Positions 1 through 7,720 of a DNA stretch of 44,702 nt are shown one piece after another. The stretch comes from Methylobacterium sp. Leaf123. Its GTDB lineage: Bacteria > Pseudomonadota > Alphaproteobacteria > Rhizobiales > Beijerinckiaceae. Position numbers and translations under genes: made by a program. The stretch spans positions 1 through 44,702 of the forward strand of contig NZ_LMNS01000013.1 in assembly GCF_001423405.1 (NCBI RefSeq). The letters run 5' to 3'. Position 1 is the first letter of the stretch, and the number at the start of each line of letters is the position of its first letter. Under the pieces are notes generated by a model. It did not search any database, was not told where the DNA came from, and saw only the letters and a list, made by a program, of their open reading frames with translations.

Positions 1-2
1 TC

Positions 3-98
3 CACATGGCACGTCCAGATCAGGCTTCAGCACCCTTCTGGAATCACCGCCATCCCGGCCACTCAACCCCGGCCAGACATTATCGGACGGGCTCTTAG
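3..98. mobile_element. Insertion-sequence end, left copy (partial)
   Basis: These 96 bases are the exact reverse complement of 44607-44702 at the other end of the window; identity stops at base 99. The likely tip reads GGGCTC at about 89-94, followed by TTAG, and the body of the element runs leftward out of the window. A sharp boundary next to a TA-containing tetranucleotide is what an IS end at its target site looks like. An IS5-type (IS427-like) element is possible, but no transposase is visible, so the family is a guess. Confidence 0.7.
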
Positions 99-227
99 AC
101 CGAGCGCTCGCTTGCCAACCCCCGAATTCTGCCGTCAGGTACCCTGCATCGGTGAAGACTGGGAAAGGGACCGGATCGTCGGCATCCGAGTCGGGACCAG
201 CACGTCAGCAAGTCGAGCCTGCCCCAG

Positions 228-2453
228 ATGACCGAGAGCGCCACTCCCGAGTTTCCGCTCTTCCTCGCCGGCGGAGGGCGGATGGGCGCGATGATGCGCT
301 CGCACGATTGGTCCGGCTCGCCGCTCGGGCATCCCGCCTCCTGGCCGCCCTGCCTGCGCTCGACGGTGAGCCTGATGCTCGGGTCGCGCTTCCCGATGTT
401 CGTGGCGTTCGGACGGGAGCTTGGCTTCCTCTACAACGACGCGTACGTCGAAATCCTTGGTGGCAAGCATCCGGCGGCCCTCGGTCGGCGCTTCCACGAC
501 ATCTGGGCGGAGATCTGGCCCGACATCTCTCCGCTCATCGAGAAGGCGCTCGCCGGCGAGTCGACATGGTCCGAGGACTTGCCTCTGACCATGAATCGGC
601 GGGGCCATGACGAGCCGACTTGGTTCACCTTCTCCTACTCGCCGGTGCGCGATGAGCAGGACAGGGTCGCCGGCATGTTCTGCGCCTGCACCGAGACGAC
701 CGGTCGGGTGCAGGCCGAGGCCGCCCTGCGGGCCAACGAGGCCCGTCTCCAGTTCCTCGATCAGCTCGGGAAGGAGACGGCCAAGAGCACCGATGCGGAC
801 GAGATCCTCGCGACGACCACCCGCATGGTCGCCGCGTATCTCAGCCTCTCCAACTGCGCCTACGCCGACATGGACGCCGACGAGAACGGGTTCACCATCC
901 GAGGCGACTGGGCCGCCGAAGGGTCACCGAGCATCGTCGGCCACTATAGCCTGAAGGACTTCGGCAGGCGGGCCGTCGACGAACTCAGCGCCGGCCAACC
1001 CCTGATCATCAACGACAACCGCGCGGAACTGGCGCCCGAGGAGGCTGCGACCTTCCAGGCCATCGGCATCACGGCCACGATCTGCCTCCCGCTCGTCAAG
1101 GACGGTCGCTTGACCGCGCTGATGGCCATCCACGACCGGGTGCCGCGAACTTGGTCGGATCACGACCTCGCGCTGATCACCGAGGTGACGGAGCGTTCCT
1201 GGGCGCATATCGAACGGGTCCGGGCCATCGCGAAGCTCGAAGCGCTCAACACGACCCTCGAGGAGCGTGTCGAGGAGCGAACCTCCCAGCTCCTCGAGAC
1301 GGAGGCGGTGCTGCGGCAGTCGCAGAAGCTGGAGGCGGTGGGCCAGCTCACGGGCGGCGTGGCGCACGACTTCAACAACATGCTCACCATCATCCGCTCG
1401 TCGGTGGACTTCCTGCGCCGTCCGGAGCTGCCCGAGGAGCGCAAGTCCCGCTACCTCAACGCCGTGTCGGAGACGGTGGACCGCGCCGCCAAGCTCACCG
1501 GCCAACTCCTGGCCTTCGCGCGGCGGCAGACGCTCAAACCCGAGACGCTCGACGTCGGGGCGCGGCTGCATGCCGTGGCCGAGTTGCTCGATACGGTCAC
1601 GGGCGCCCGCATCAAGGTGATGACCGATCTTCCGGACCAGCCCTGCTTCATCGAGGTGGATCTCAGCCAGTTCGAGACGGCGCTGGTCAATATGGCGGTG
1701 AATGCACGCGACGCCATGAACGGTGAAGGCACCCTCACGCTGCGCCTCGAGTGCTGCGTGCCGTTGCCGTCGATACGAGGCCATTCCGGCGCGCCCGGTC
1801 CTTTCGCGGCCGTCTCGCTCAGCGATACGGGCGGCGGCATCCCACCCAGCCTGACCAACTGCATCTTCGAGCCGTTCTTTACGACCAAGGACGTCGGCAA
1901 AGGCACAGGCCTGGGCCTTTCTCAGGTCTTCGGCTTCACCAAGCAGTCGGGTGGCGACGTGACGGTCGAGAGCGTATTGGGCCAGGGCACCACCTTCACG
2001 CTCTACCTGCCGGAGGTGCAGCCGAAAGCGCCCCTAACCGAGTGCGCGTGCGAAACCGCCGAGACCGATTCGAGCGGCGCGGGCCAGCGGGTGCTGGTGG
2101 TCGAGGACAACATCGAGGTCGGCCGCTTCGCCACCCAGATCCTGCAGGATCTCGGTTATGTCACGACCTGGGCGGGCAACGCCGAGGAGGCGCTGGACAA
2201 GCTCGGCCCGCATGGCAGCGATTTCGACGTCGTGTTCTCGGATGTGGTCATGCCCGGCATGGGCGGCATCGAACTGGCCAAGCTGCTGCGCCGCCGGCTC
2301 CCCCGCCTGCCAGTGGTGCTGGCCTCGGGCTACAGCCACGTGCTGGCGCAGGAGGGCAGCCACGGCTTCGAACTGCTGCAGAAACCCTACTCGGCCGACC
2401 AAGTCTCGCGCGTGCTTCGCAAGGTCGTCCGACGAAGCCCGGAGCTTTGCTGA
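228..2453 (+). CDS. Hybrid sensor histidine kinase with PAS, GAF and receiver domains
   Basis: This 741-residue protein is a soluble two-component hybrid kinase. A PAS-like region covers about residues 45-160 and a GAF domain about 175-330. A short coiled coil (about 335-370) leads to the HisKA box with the phospho-acceptor His380 in GGVAHDFNNML. The ATPase domain shows the N box (NMAVNARDAM, about 488-497), the G1 box (SDTGGGIPP) and the G2 box (GKGTGLGLS). A receiver domain fills about 621-735 with Asp672 in SDVVMPG and Lys719. No membrane segment is seen, so it probably senses a cytoplasmic signal such as redox state, light or a ligand. No separate regulator gene is adjacent. The ATG lacks a strong Shine-Dalgarno sequence, so the exact start is less certain than the reading frame. 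Confidence 0.93.
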   Translation: MTESATPEFPLFLAGGGRMGAMMRSHDWSGSPLGHPASWPPCLRSTVSLMLGSRFPMFVAFGRELGFLYNDAYVEILGGKHPAALGRRFHDIWAEIWPDISPLIEKALAGESTWSEDLPLTMNRRGHDEPTWFTFSYSPVRDEQDRVAGMFCACTETTGRVQAEAALRANEARLQFLDQLGKETAKSTDADEILATTTRMVAAYLSLSNCAYADMDADENGFTIRGDWAAEGSPSIVGHYSLKDFGRRAVDELSAGQPLIINDNRAELAPEEAATFQAIGITATICLPLVKDGRLTALMAIHDRVPRTWSDHDLALITEVTERSWAHIERVRAIAKLEALNTTLEERVEERTSQLLETEAVLRQSQKLEAVGQLTGGVAHDFNNMLTIIRSSVDFLRRPELPEERKSRYLNAVSETVDRAAKLTGQLLAFARRQTLKPETLDVGARLHAVAELLDTVTGARIKVMTDLPDQPCFIEVDLSQFETALVNMAVNARDAMNGEGTLTLRLECCVPLPSIRGHSGAPGPFAAVSLSDTGGGIPPSLTNCIFEPFFTTKDVGKGTGLGLSQVFGFTKQSGGDVTVESVLGQGTTFTLYLPEVQPKAPLTECACETAETDSSGAGQRVLVVEDNIEVGRFATQILQDLGYVTTWAGNAEEALDKLGPHGSDFDVVFSDVVMPGMGGIELAKLLRRRLPRLPVVLASGYSHVLAQEGSHGFELLQKPYSADQVSRVLRKVVRRSPELC

Positions 2454-2847
2454 CGCCGACAGGGCGTGGCTCGGCAAGGCGCAGGCGCGCGCCATTTTCG
2501 TCGCATTGTCCGGCGCCCGGCTCTTCGACAGGAGCGGCCCGGACATTCGCAGTTCGACAGCCTGATCGCGAGCGACCATGCCTCGGGCCTCGGTGCATGG
2601 ATCCGGAGGTCGCGTATTCGAGAACGCTGAGCCGACCTTTTGGAGGAGGTTGAGTCGCTGCTTTTAAGGCTCTGAAGGGGTAGGGCTTATTGAAACATTG
2701 CCCCTGCGACGTTTCTATATTTAACTTGGAACGATTCTGTTGCTGCAAATGATAGTGCGATCTTGCGGCAGCGAGCTGTCGTAGCGACTGCTGTGATTTG
2801 GTTTCTGATCCTGGTCGTATGAGCCGGCACCGCGTGGAGGGCTCGTC
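2454..2847. other. Intergenic region, no gene seen
   Basis: Between the histidine kinase and the small secreted protein there is no open frame with family-like or signal-like content. The stretch from about 2650 to 2790 is clearly richer in A and T than its surroundings and could hold the promoter of the downstream gene. I could not match a -35/-10 pair or an EcfG-type (GGAAC...CGTT) promoter there. Confidence 0.4.
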
Positions 2848-3078
2848 ATGAAGTACGTTCTGGTCGCCTTCGGCATGTTCGCAGGCCTGCTCGCCTACCT
2901 CCCGATCGAGGCGAATGCGGCCGTCTGCGCTCGCGGCGTCTACCGGGCCGGCTGCATTGGTCCGCGTGGCGCAGTTGGCGTCCGGCGCGGGTACTACGGA
3001 CCGCGTGCGGTTGGGGTGGTCCGGCGTGGATACTATGGGCCGCGGGTGATGGGTGTTCGGCCCTCCCGCCGCTGGTGA
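2848..3078 (+). CDS. Small secreted protein with RRGYYGPR repeats
   Basis: This 76-residue protein begins with a signal peptide (hydrophobic stretch 4-19, probable cleavage after ANA at about 22-24). The mature part is very basic and rich in Gly, Arg and Tyr. RRGYYGPR occurs twice, at residues 46-53 and 59-66, with a period of 13. Two cysteines (27 and 36) could form a disulfide in the periplasm. The ATG is preceded by GGAGGGCTCGTC, which contains a good ribosome-binding site. I do not recognise a family with known function; short Gly/Tyr/Arg-rich exported proteins occur in methylobacteria, but their role is not established. The signal peptide and the internal repeat argue for a real gene despite its size. 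Confidence 0.7.
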   Translation: MKYVLVAFGMFAGLLAYLPIEANAAVCARGVYRAGCIGPRGAVGVRRGYYGPRAVGVVRRGYYGPRVMGVRPSRRW

Positions 3079-3225
3079 GTCGGCCGGGGGCATCCTGCAT
3101 TCCCGTGCACTTAGTGCGCACGAGGCGACTTCAGTGGGTCGAGCGGGCCGACAAACGGCCGTGCCTTTGCCAAGTCTCCCTTAAGCTCGCGCCGCGCGAG
3201 CGGATGATGACTGGCTCTTTAGCCA

Positions 3226-3267
3226 CCGGCTCATGCGGGTCGTCCTGAAGCGACCCGCATGAGCCGG
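3226..3267. repeat. Perfect 17-bp-stem hairpin upstream of the DUF1254 gene
   Basis: Bases 3226-3242 (CCGGCTCATGCGGGTCG) are the exact reverse complement of 3251-3267, with an 8-base loop TCCTGAAG. The structure ends 8 bases before the AGGAGG ribosome-binding site of the next gene. There is no T tract after it, so it is not a typical rightward terminator. It could be an operator, an mRNA-stabilising or translation-controlling hairpin, or a dispersed palindromic repeat. Confidence 0.6.
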
Positions 3268-3286
3268 CCACTCACAGGAGGCAGTC

Positions 3287-4735
3287 ATGGGTGTCACCAG
3301 AAGGACCTTCGCCGCGGGCGCCGCCATAATCCCGTGCATCGGCCCAGGCCTGCCCATCGCTCGGGCGCAGAGTACGGCTCAGGACGCGCCGCTCATCGGC
3401 CACAACGCGGCGGTGGATCCACTGGAATGGGCGATCGATGCCTACATTTACGGCTACCCGCTCGTCACCATGGAGATGACCCGGCGCGTCCTCACCAATG
3501 TGGCCGCGCCCGAAGGCAAGAACGCCCCGATGGGCCAGTTCGCCAACCTGCGAGAATACCCGGACGCGAAGTTCCGAGCGGTGACCGCCCCGAACGCCGA
3601 CACGCTCTACTCCAGCGCCTTTCTCGACGTTGGGAAGGAGCCCTATCTCCTCAGCATCCCGGACGAGGACGGCCGCTACTTCCTCATGCCGATGTTGAGT
3701 GCCTGGACGAACGTATTCGCTGTACCGGGCAAGCGCACGACCGGGACCGGGCCGCAGACCTACTTCATCGTTGGACCCGACTGGAGCGGCGTCGTCCCGT
3801 CCGGCGCCAAGCTGATCCAAGCGCCTACCAGCTTTATTTGGATCCTCGGTCGGACCTACTGCACGGGAACGCCCGAGGACTACAAGGCTGTGCATGCGCT
3901 GCAGGATCAGTACCGCCTCATTCCCGCCAGCGCTGTAGGCAAGTCGTACACACCACCCTCGGGTCAGGTCGATCCGCGTGTCGACGCGAAGACGGCCGTG
4001 CGCGAGCAGGTCAACCGCATGGACGCGGCGAGCTACTTCAACCTTCTGGCCGCTCTGATGAGGGACAACCCGCCAGCGCTCGCGGACGGCGTTCCGGTCG
4101 CCAAGATGGCCTCGCTCGGGATCGTATCCGGTCGACCCTTTGATCCGGCAAGCCAGCCTCTCGCCATCCAAGAGGCAATCGAGCGCGCACCGAAGGAGGC
4201 CATTCCGCGCATCATGGGGCACCTGAAAGCGACGGGCCAGCATGTGAAGGGCTGGACCTTCACGACGGATGGCGGCGACTATGGCAAGGATTACCTGCAG
4301 CGCGCCCTGGTGACGGCCGTTGGGCTCGGCTGCAACCTGCCGCAGGATGCGGTCTACCCGCTGACCACAGTCGATGCGACGGGCCGGCGGCTGAACGGGA
4401 CCTCGAAATATGTGATGCGCTTCGCCGCCGGCGAGCTGCCGCCCGTGGATGGTTTCTGGTCGTTGACGATGTACGACGCGGACTATTTCTTCGTCGACAA
4501 CCCAATCAACCGGTACTCGGTCAGCCCACGCGACGACCTCAAGGCCAATCCGGACGGCTCGGTCGATCTCTTCATCCAAACTGAGAGCCCCGGCACGCAG
4601 CAGGCGTCGAACTGGCTGCCGGCGCCACAGGGGCCATTCGTGCTGATGCTGCGGACCTATTGGCCGAAGGACGCCATTTTGAATGGATCGTGGTCGCCGC
4701 CGCCGGTCACACGGAGCGCAAGCGCCACGCTCTAG
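3287..4735 (+). CDS. Exported DUF1254/DUF1214 domain protein
   Basis: This 482-residue protein starts with a Tat-like or Sec signal (RRTFAAGAAIIPCIG, cleavage probably after ARA at about residue 27), so the mature protein should be periplasmic. The N-terminal half resembles DUF1254 (YIYGYPLVTMEMTRR, APNADTLYSSAFLDV) and the C-terminal half DUF1214 (NGTSKYVMRF, PPVDGFWSLTMYD, followed by NPINRYSV). These paired domains are widespread in proteobacteria and their reaction is not established. An ideal AGGAGG five bases before the ATG fixes the start. The TAG stop lies inside the tip of a dispersed repeat. No operon partner is evident. Confidence 0.88.
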   Translation: MGVTRRTFAAGAAIIPCIGPGLPIARAQSTAQDAPLIGHNAAVDPLEWAIDAYIYGYPLVTMEMTRRVLTNVAAPEGKNAPMGQFANLREYPDAKFRAVTAPNADTLYSSAFLDVGKEPYLLSIPDEDGRYFLMPMLSAWTNVFAVPGKRTTGTGPQTYFIVGPDWSGVVPSGAKLIQAPTSFIWILGRTYCTGTPEDYKAVHALQDQYRLIPASAVGKSYTPPSGQVDPRVDAKTAVREQVNRMDAASYFNLLAALMRDNPPALADGVPVAKMASLGIVSGRPFDPASQPLAIQEAIERAPKEAIPRIMGHLKATGQHVKGWTFTTDGGDYGKDYLQRALVTAVGLGCNLPQDAVYPLTTVDATGRRLNGTSKYVMRFAAGELPPVDGFWSLTMYDADYFFVDNPINRYSVSPRDDLKANPDGSVDLFIQTESPGTQQASNWLPAPQGPFVLMLRTYWPKDAILNGSWSPPPVTRSASATL

Positions 4736-4793
4736 AGCGCTTTCCGACGAAATGGACGCCGACCTGATGCAATCAGGTCGGATACGGCTCTAG
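4732..4793. repeat. Dispersed CTAGAGC...GCTCTAG repeat, copy 1
   Basis: The element has inverted tips CTAGAGC (4732-4738) and GCTCTAG (4787-4793). It contains a perfect 10-bp hairpin, CCGACCTGAT / ATCAGGTCGG, with a GCA loop (4759-4781). A longer relative with the same tips and the same TCGGATACGGCTCTAG end lies at 24095-24201. The left tip supplies the TAG stop codon of the DUF1254 gene. It may also help end transcription between this gene and the convergent DJ-1-like gene. Confidence 0.7.
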
Positions 4794-4869
4794 GGCTGGG
4801 GCGAGATCCGCAGCGTGTTCGGCTGGGATGCCGAACACGCCCCTCGATCGGGCACGCAACGCGTCGGCG

Positions 4870-5553
4870 TCAGCCGGCGGCGAGCTGCTGCAGAAGGCGC
4901 TCGGCCGCAGGTCCGGACGAGGCCGGGTTCTGACCGGTGATCAGCAGGCCGTCCGCGACCACGTAAGGCTGCCAGTCGCCGGCCTTGGTGAACGTGCCAC
5001 CGTTCCGCTTGAGCTCATCCTCGACGAGGAACGGGACGACGGCGGTGAGGCCGACCGCCTCCTCTTCGGTGTTGGTGAAGCCGGTCACGTCCCGGCCCTC
5101 GACGAGCGGCCTGCCGTCGGGGGCCTTGGCATGGCGCAGCACGCCGGGGGCGTGGCAGACGAGGGTGACAGGCTTGCCGGCCGCGAGCGTGGTTTCGATG
5201 AGACCGACCGAGGCGGGATCCTCCGCAAGGTCCCAGAGCGGCCCATGGCCGCCCGGATAGAAGACGGCATCGAAGCCGTCATGGGTCACGGCATCGAGGC
5301 GGATCGTGTCCGCCAGAACCGCGTTGGCCGCGCTGTCGGCCTCGAAGCGGCGGGTCAGGTCGGTCTGGAAGTCCGGTTCGTTGCTCTTTGGGTCGAGCGG
5401 CGGCCGGCCGCCCTTGGGCGATGCCAGCACCACCTCCGCACCCGCATCCTTGAACACGTAGTAGGGGGCCGCCAGCTCCTCCAGCCAGAAGCCGGTCTTC
5501 CGGCCGGTGTCGCCGAGCTGGTCATGCGAGGTCAGCACCATCAGGATCTTCAT
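4870..5553 (-). CDS. DJ-1/PfpI family protein, Hsp31-like
   Basis: This 227-residue protein belongs to the type 1 glutamine-amidotransferase-like DJ-1/PfpI superfamily. Glu25 (GFWLEEL), the FYPGGHGPLWD turn (98-108) and the nucleophile elbow LVCHAPG with Cys133-His134 form the set expected of the Hsp31/glyoxalase III-like branch. Members act as cytoplasmic stress proteins, and some convert methylglyoxal to lactate or repair glycated molecules. The exact substrate cannot be read from sequence. GGAG lies 8 bases before the ATG. It is transcribed alone, convergent with the DUF1254 gene and divergent from the NCS2 permease about 295 bp away. Confidence 0.88.
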   Translation of the reverse strand: MKILMVLTSHDQLGDTGRKTGFWLEELAAPYYVFKDAGAEVVLASPKGGRPPLDPKSNEPDFQTDLTRRFEADSAANAVLADTIRLDAVTHDGFDAVFYPGGHGPLWDLAEDPASVGLIETTLAAGKPVTLVCHAPGVLRHAKAPDGRPLVEGRDVTGFTNTEEEAVGLTAVVPFLVEDELKRNGGTFTKAGDWQPYVVADGLLITGQNPASSGPAAERLLQQLAAG

Positions 5554-5768
5554 CGTCGTTCTCCGTGGGGCAGGGGGAAGGGGTGCCGTGCGATGGCTGA
5601 CCCGACACGGCGCGTTCGGCCGGAGGACGCGACGGCTGCCATCGAGCCCGGACTTGAAGGGCGGCGTCGTCCTCTCCGGGTAAAGCCCTGCTTCCTCCCT
5701 TCAGTTCGCTCGAAAAAGCGGAACGCGTCCGTCGTGACGTCGCGTCCGCGCCCGTGATCGGTCTGAGA

Positions 5769-5785
5769 TTGGCATGTGACCTGCT
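5769..5785 (+). promoter_or_regulatory. Candidate sigma-54 promoter of the NCS2 permease
   Basis: TTGGCATGTGACCTGCT carries GG (5771-5772) and GC (5783-5784) separated by exactly 10 bases, the spacing needed by sigma-54. It matches TGGCAC-N5-TTGCT except for T at the sixth base and C at the first base of the second element. Transcription would begin near 5796, about 50 bases before the permease ATG. This is the weakest of the three candidates of this kind in the window. Confidence 0.45.
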
Positions 5786-5848
5786 CCCAAGGCTCCGGGC
5801 TCCTCCCCAGGCGGGCGAGGATGACCGGACGTTCGGAGCAGGTCCCTG

Positions 5849-7249
5849 ATGGTGTCGATGGCGTCTTCCCTGCCGAGCTCTGCGGCCAAGAGCGAGCCTC
5901 AGGCGGCCCCTGCGCCCGAAGGGCGGATTCCCCGCGTGGCCCTCGGTCTGCTCGGCCTGCAGCACGTGCTCGTGATGTATGCCGGCGCCGTGGCGATCCC
6001 GCTCATCATCGGCCGTGCGCTCAAGCTGCCGCCGGAGCAGGTGGCCATGCTGGTGAGCGCCGATCTGTTCGCCTGCGGAATCGTCACGCTGATCCAGAGC
6101 TGGGGCCTGCCCGATATCGGCATCCGCATGCCGGTGATGATGGGCGTGACCTTCGCCGCCGTCGGCCCAATGCTCTCCATGGGGATGAACCCGGCGATCG
6201 GCCTCACCGGCATCTACGGCGCCGTCATCGCCTCCGGCCTGTTCGGCCTCGTCGCCGCCCCCGTGATCGGGCGCCTTCTGCCGCTGTTCCCCCCGGTCGT
6301 AACCGGCACCATCATCCTGGTCATCGGCATCTCGCTGATGCGGGTCGGCGTGAACTGGGCCGCCGGCGGCGTCGGCAACCCGAATTACGGCGCGCCCCTC
6401 TATCTCGGCATCGCGGCCTTCGTGCTCTGTGCGATCCTCGCCATCACCCGCTATGGCACGGGCTTCGTCGCCTCGGGCTCGGTGCTGATCGGGATCGCGC
6501 TCGGCATGATCCTGGCCGGCTTTGCCGGTCTGGTGGAACTCGACCGTGTGGCCGCGGCGCCCTGGTTCGACATGGTGCGCCCCTTCGCCTTCGGCTGGCC
6601 GAGCTTCGATCTGGTCTCGATCGTCACCCTGTGCCTCGTGATGATCGTCGTGATGATCGAGTCGACCGGCATGTTCCTGGCGCTGTCGCAGATCACCGCC
6701 GATCCGGTCGACGAGCGGCGGCTGACCCGCGGCCTGCGCGCGGACGGGCTCGGCACCGTCATCGGCGGCGTGTTCAACACCTTCCCCTACACCTCGTTCT
6801 CGCAGAATATCGGGCTCGTGGGCGTCACCGGCGTGCGCTCGCGCTGGGTGACGGTGGCGGCGGGCTTCATCATGCTCGGCCTCGGACTGGTCCCGAAGCT
6901 TGCGGCCCTGGTCGAGGCCGTGCCGCAATGCGTGCTCGGCGGGGCCGGCCTCGTGATGTTCGGCATGGTCGGCGCCACCGGAACGCGCATCCTCGGCGGC
7001 GTCGATTTCGCGCGCAACCGCAACAACCTGTTCGTCGTCGCGGTCTCGGTCGGCTTCGGCATGATCCCGCTCGTCGCACCGAACTTCTTCAAGCAGATGC
7101 CGCATGCGCTGCACCCGCTGCTGGAATCGGGCATCCTGCTCGCCGCGCTCTCGGCGGTGGGGCTGAACCTGTTCTTCAACGGCTTCGGCGACCGGGCGGA
7201 ATCCCGTGAAGCGGCGATCCGTCAGGCCGCGACCGCCGAAATCCACTGA
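5849..7249 (+). CDS. NCS2 family nucleobase (xanthine/uracil) permease
   Basis: This 466-residue integral membrane protein has about 12-14 hydrophobic segments, the usual size of nucleobase:cation symporter-2 carriers. The N-terminal QHVLVMYAGAVAIPLIIGRA matches the NCS2 signature after the first helix. Later motifs include MIVVMIESTGMFLALSQI and NTFPYTSFSQNIGLVGVTGVRSRWV, which line the substrate and proton site. The style is closer to xanthine/urate carriers than to UraA, but substrate choice cannot be fixed. It faces the carboxybiuret-type hydrolase genes tail to tail, and a sigma-54-like promoter lies 65 bp upstream. A second ATG three codons in is an equally possible start. Confidence 0.9.
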   Translation: MVSMASSLPSSAAKSEPQAAPAPEGRIPRVALGLLGLQHVLVMYAGAVAIPLIIGRALKLPPEQVAMLVSADLFACGIVTLIQSWGLPDIGIRMPVMMGVTFAAVGPMLSMGMNPAIGLTGIYGAVIASGLFGLVAAPVIGRLLPLFPPVVTGTIILVIGISLMRVGVNWAAGGVGNPNYGAPLYLGIAAFVLCAILAITRYGTGFVASGSVLIGIALGMILAGFAGLVELDRVAAAPWFDMVRPFAFGWPSFDLVSIVTLCLVMIVVMIESTGMFLALSQITADPVDERRLTRGLRADGLGTVIGGVFNTFPYTSFSQNIGLVGVTGVRSRWVTVAAGFIMLGLGLVPKLAALVEAVPQCVLGGAGLVMFGMVGATGTRILGGVDFARNRNNLFVVAVSVGFGMIPLVAPNFFKQMPHALHPLLESGILLAALSAVGLNLFFNGFGDRAESREAAIRQAATAEIH

Positions 7250-7321
7250 CTGTCACGGCGGGCGCTTCCCCCGGTTCCGGGCCGCGGACGGATTCGGATC
7301 AGGCGGCGTATCGCGCGGCGT

Positions 7322-7720
7322 TCACGTCCGATCGGGAGCGTCGTCGTCGATGACGCTGACATGGGCCGCCACCACCTTCCAACCGTCGGGAAAGCGCAGC
7401 CAGGTCTGGCTCTGGCGTCCGACCCGACCGGGGGCCGCCTCACGACGGAACAGCGTCATCGCCACGGCGCAGTCGCGGCCGAAGGTGGTGATGACGGTGT
7501 GCGCAAGGTCGCGGGCGAGGCCCTGCGAGGGCCGTGCCCGGCGGAAGGCGCGGATCGCATCCATGCCGTAGAGGTTCTCGGCGGCGCCGTAGCGGATCGT
7601 GCGGGGGTCGTCGTAGAACAGCCGTTCGAGCGTGGCGACGTCGTTGCTCACGAGCGCCGCCTCGTAGGTCGCGAAGACCCGCTCGACCTCGGTCTTCACC
7701 GCGGGATCGTCGATGATCAT
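7322..7720 (-). CDS. atzH: AtzH/HpxZ-like protein (DUF3225)
   Basis: This 132-residue NTF2-fold protein resembles the AtzH/HpxZ family (DUF3225); FATYEAALVSNDVATLERLF, RYGAAENLYGMDAIRAFR and SQTWLRFPDGWKVVAAHVS are typical. AtzH has been linked to hydrolysis of 1,3-dicarboxyurea to allophanate after AtzE in cyanurate and triuret breakdown. HpxZ relatives accompany oxalurate catabolism. The ATG shares one base with the TGA of the amidase upstream (TGATG), so translation is coupled. It is the last gene of the leftward set and converges on the NCS2 permease. The function follows mostly from the neighbours, so the oxalurate role remains a live alternative. Confidence 0.8.
   Translation of the reverse strand: MIIDDPAVKTEVERVFATYEAALVSNDVATLERLFYDDPRTIRYGAAENLYGMDAIRAFRRARPSQGLARDLAHTVITTFGRDCAVAMTLFRREAAPGRVGRQSQTWLRFPDGWKVVAAHVSVIDDDAPDRT

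Noticed and set aside
5554..5848. Xanthine (NMT1-motif) or purine riboswitch before the NCS2 permease
   Set aside because: I could not find a convincing set of conserved bases and helices by eye. A covariance-model search would be needed.
5522..7246. Long leftward open frame opposite the NCS2 permease
   Set aside because: Composition is Asp/His/Arg-rich with no domain, and it is the antisense of a clear membrane permease. This is a usual artefact of GC-rich codon bias.
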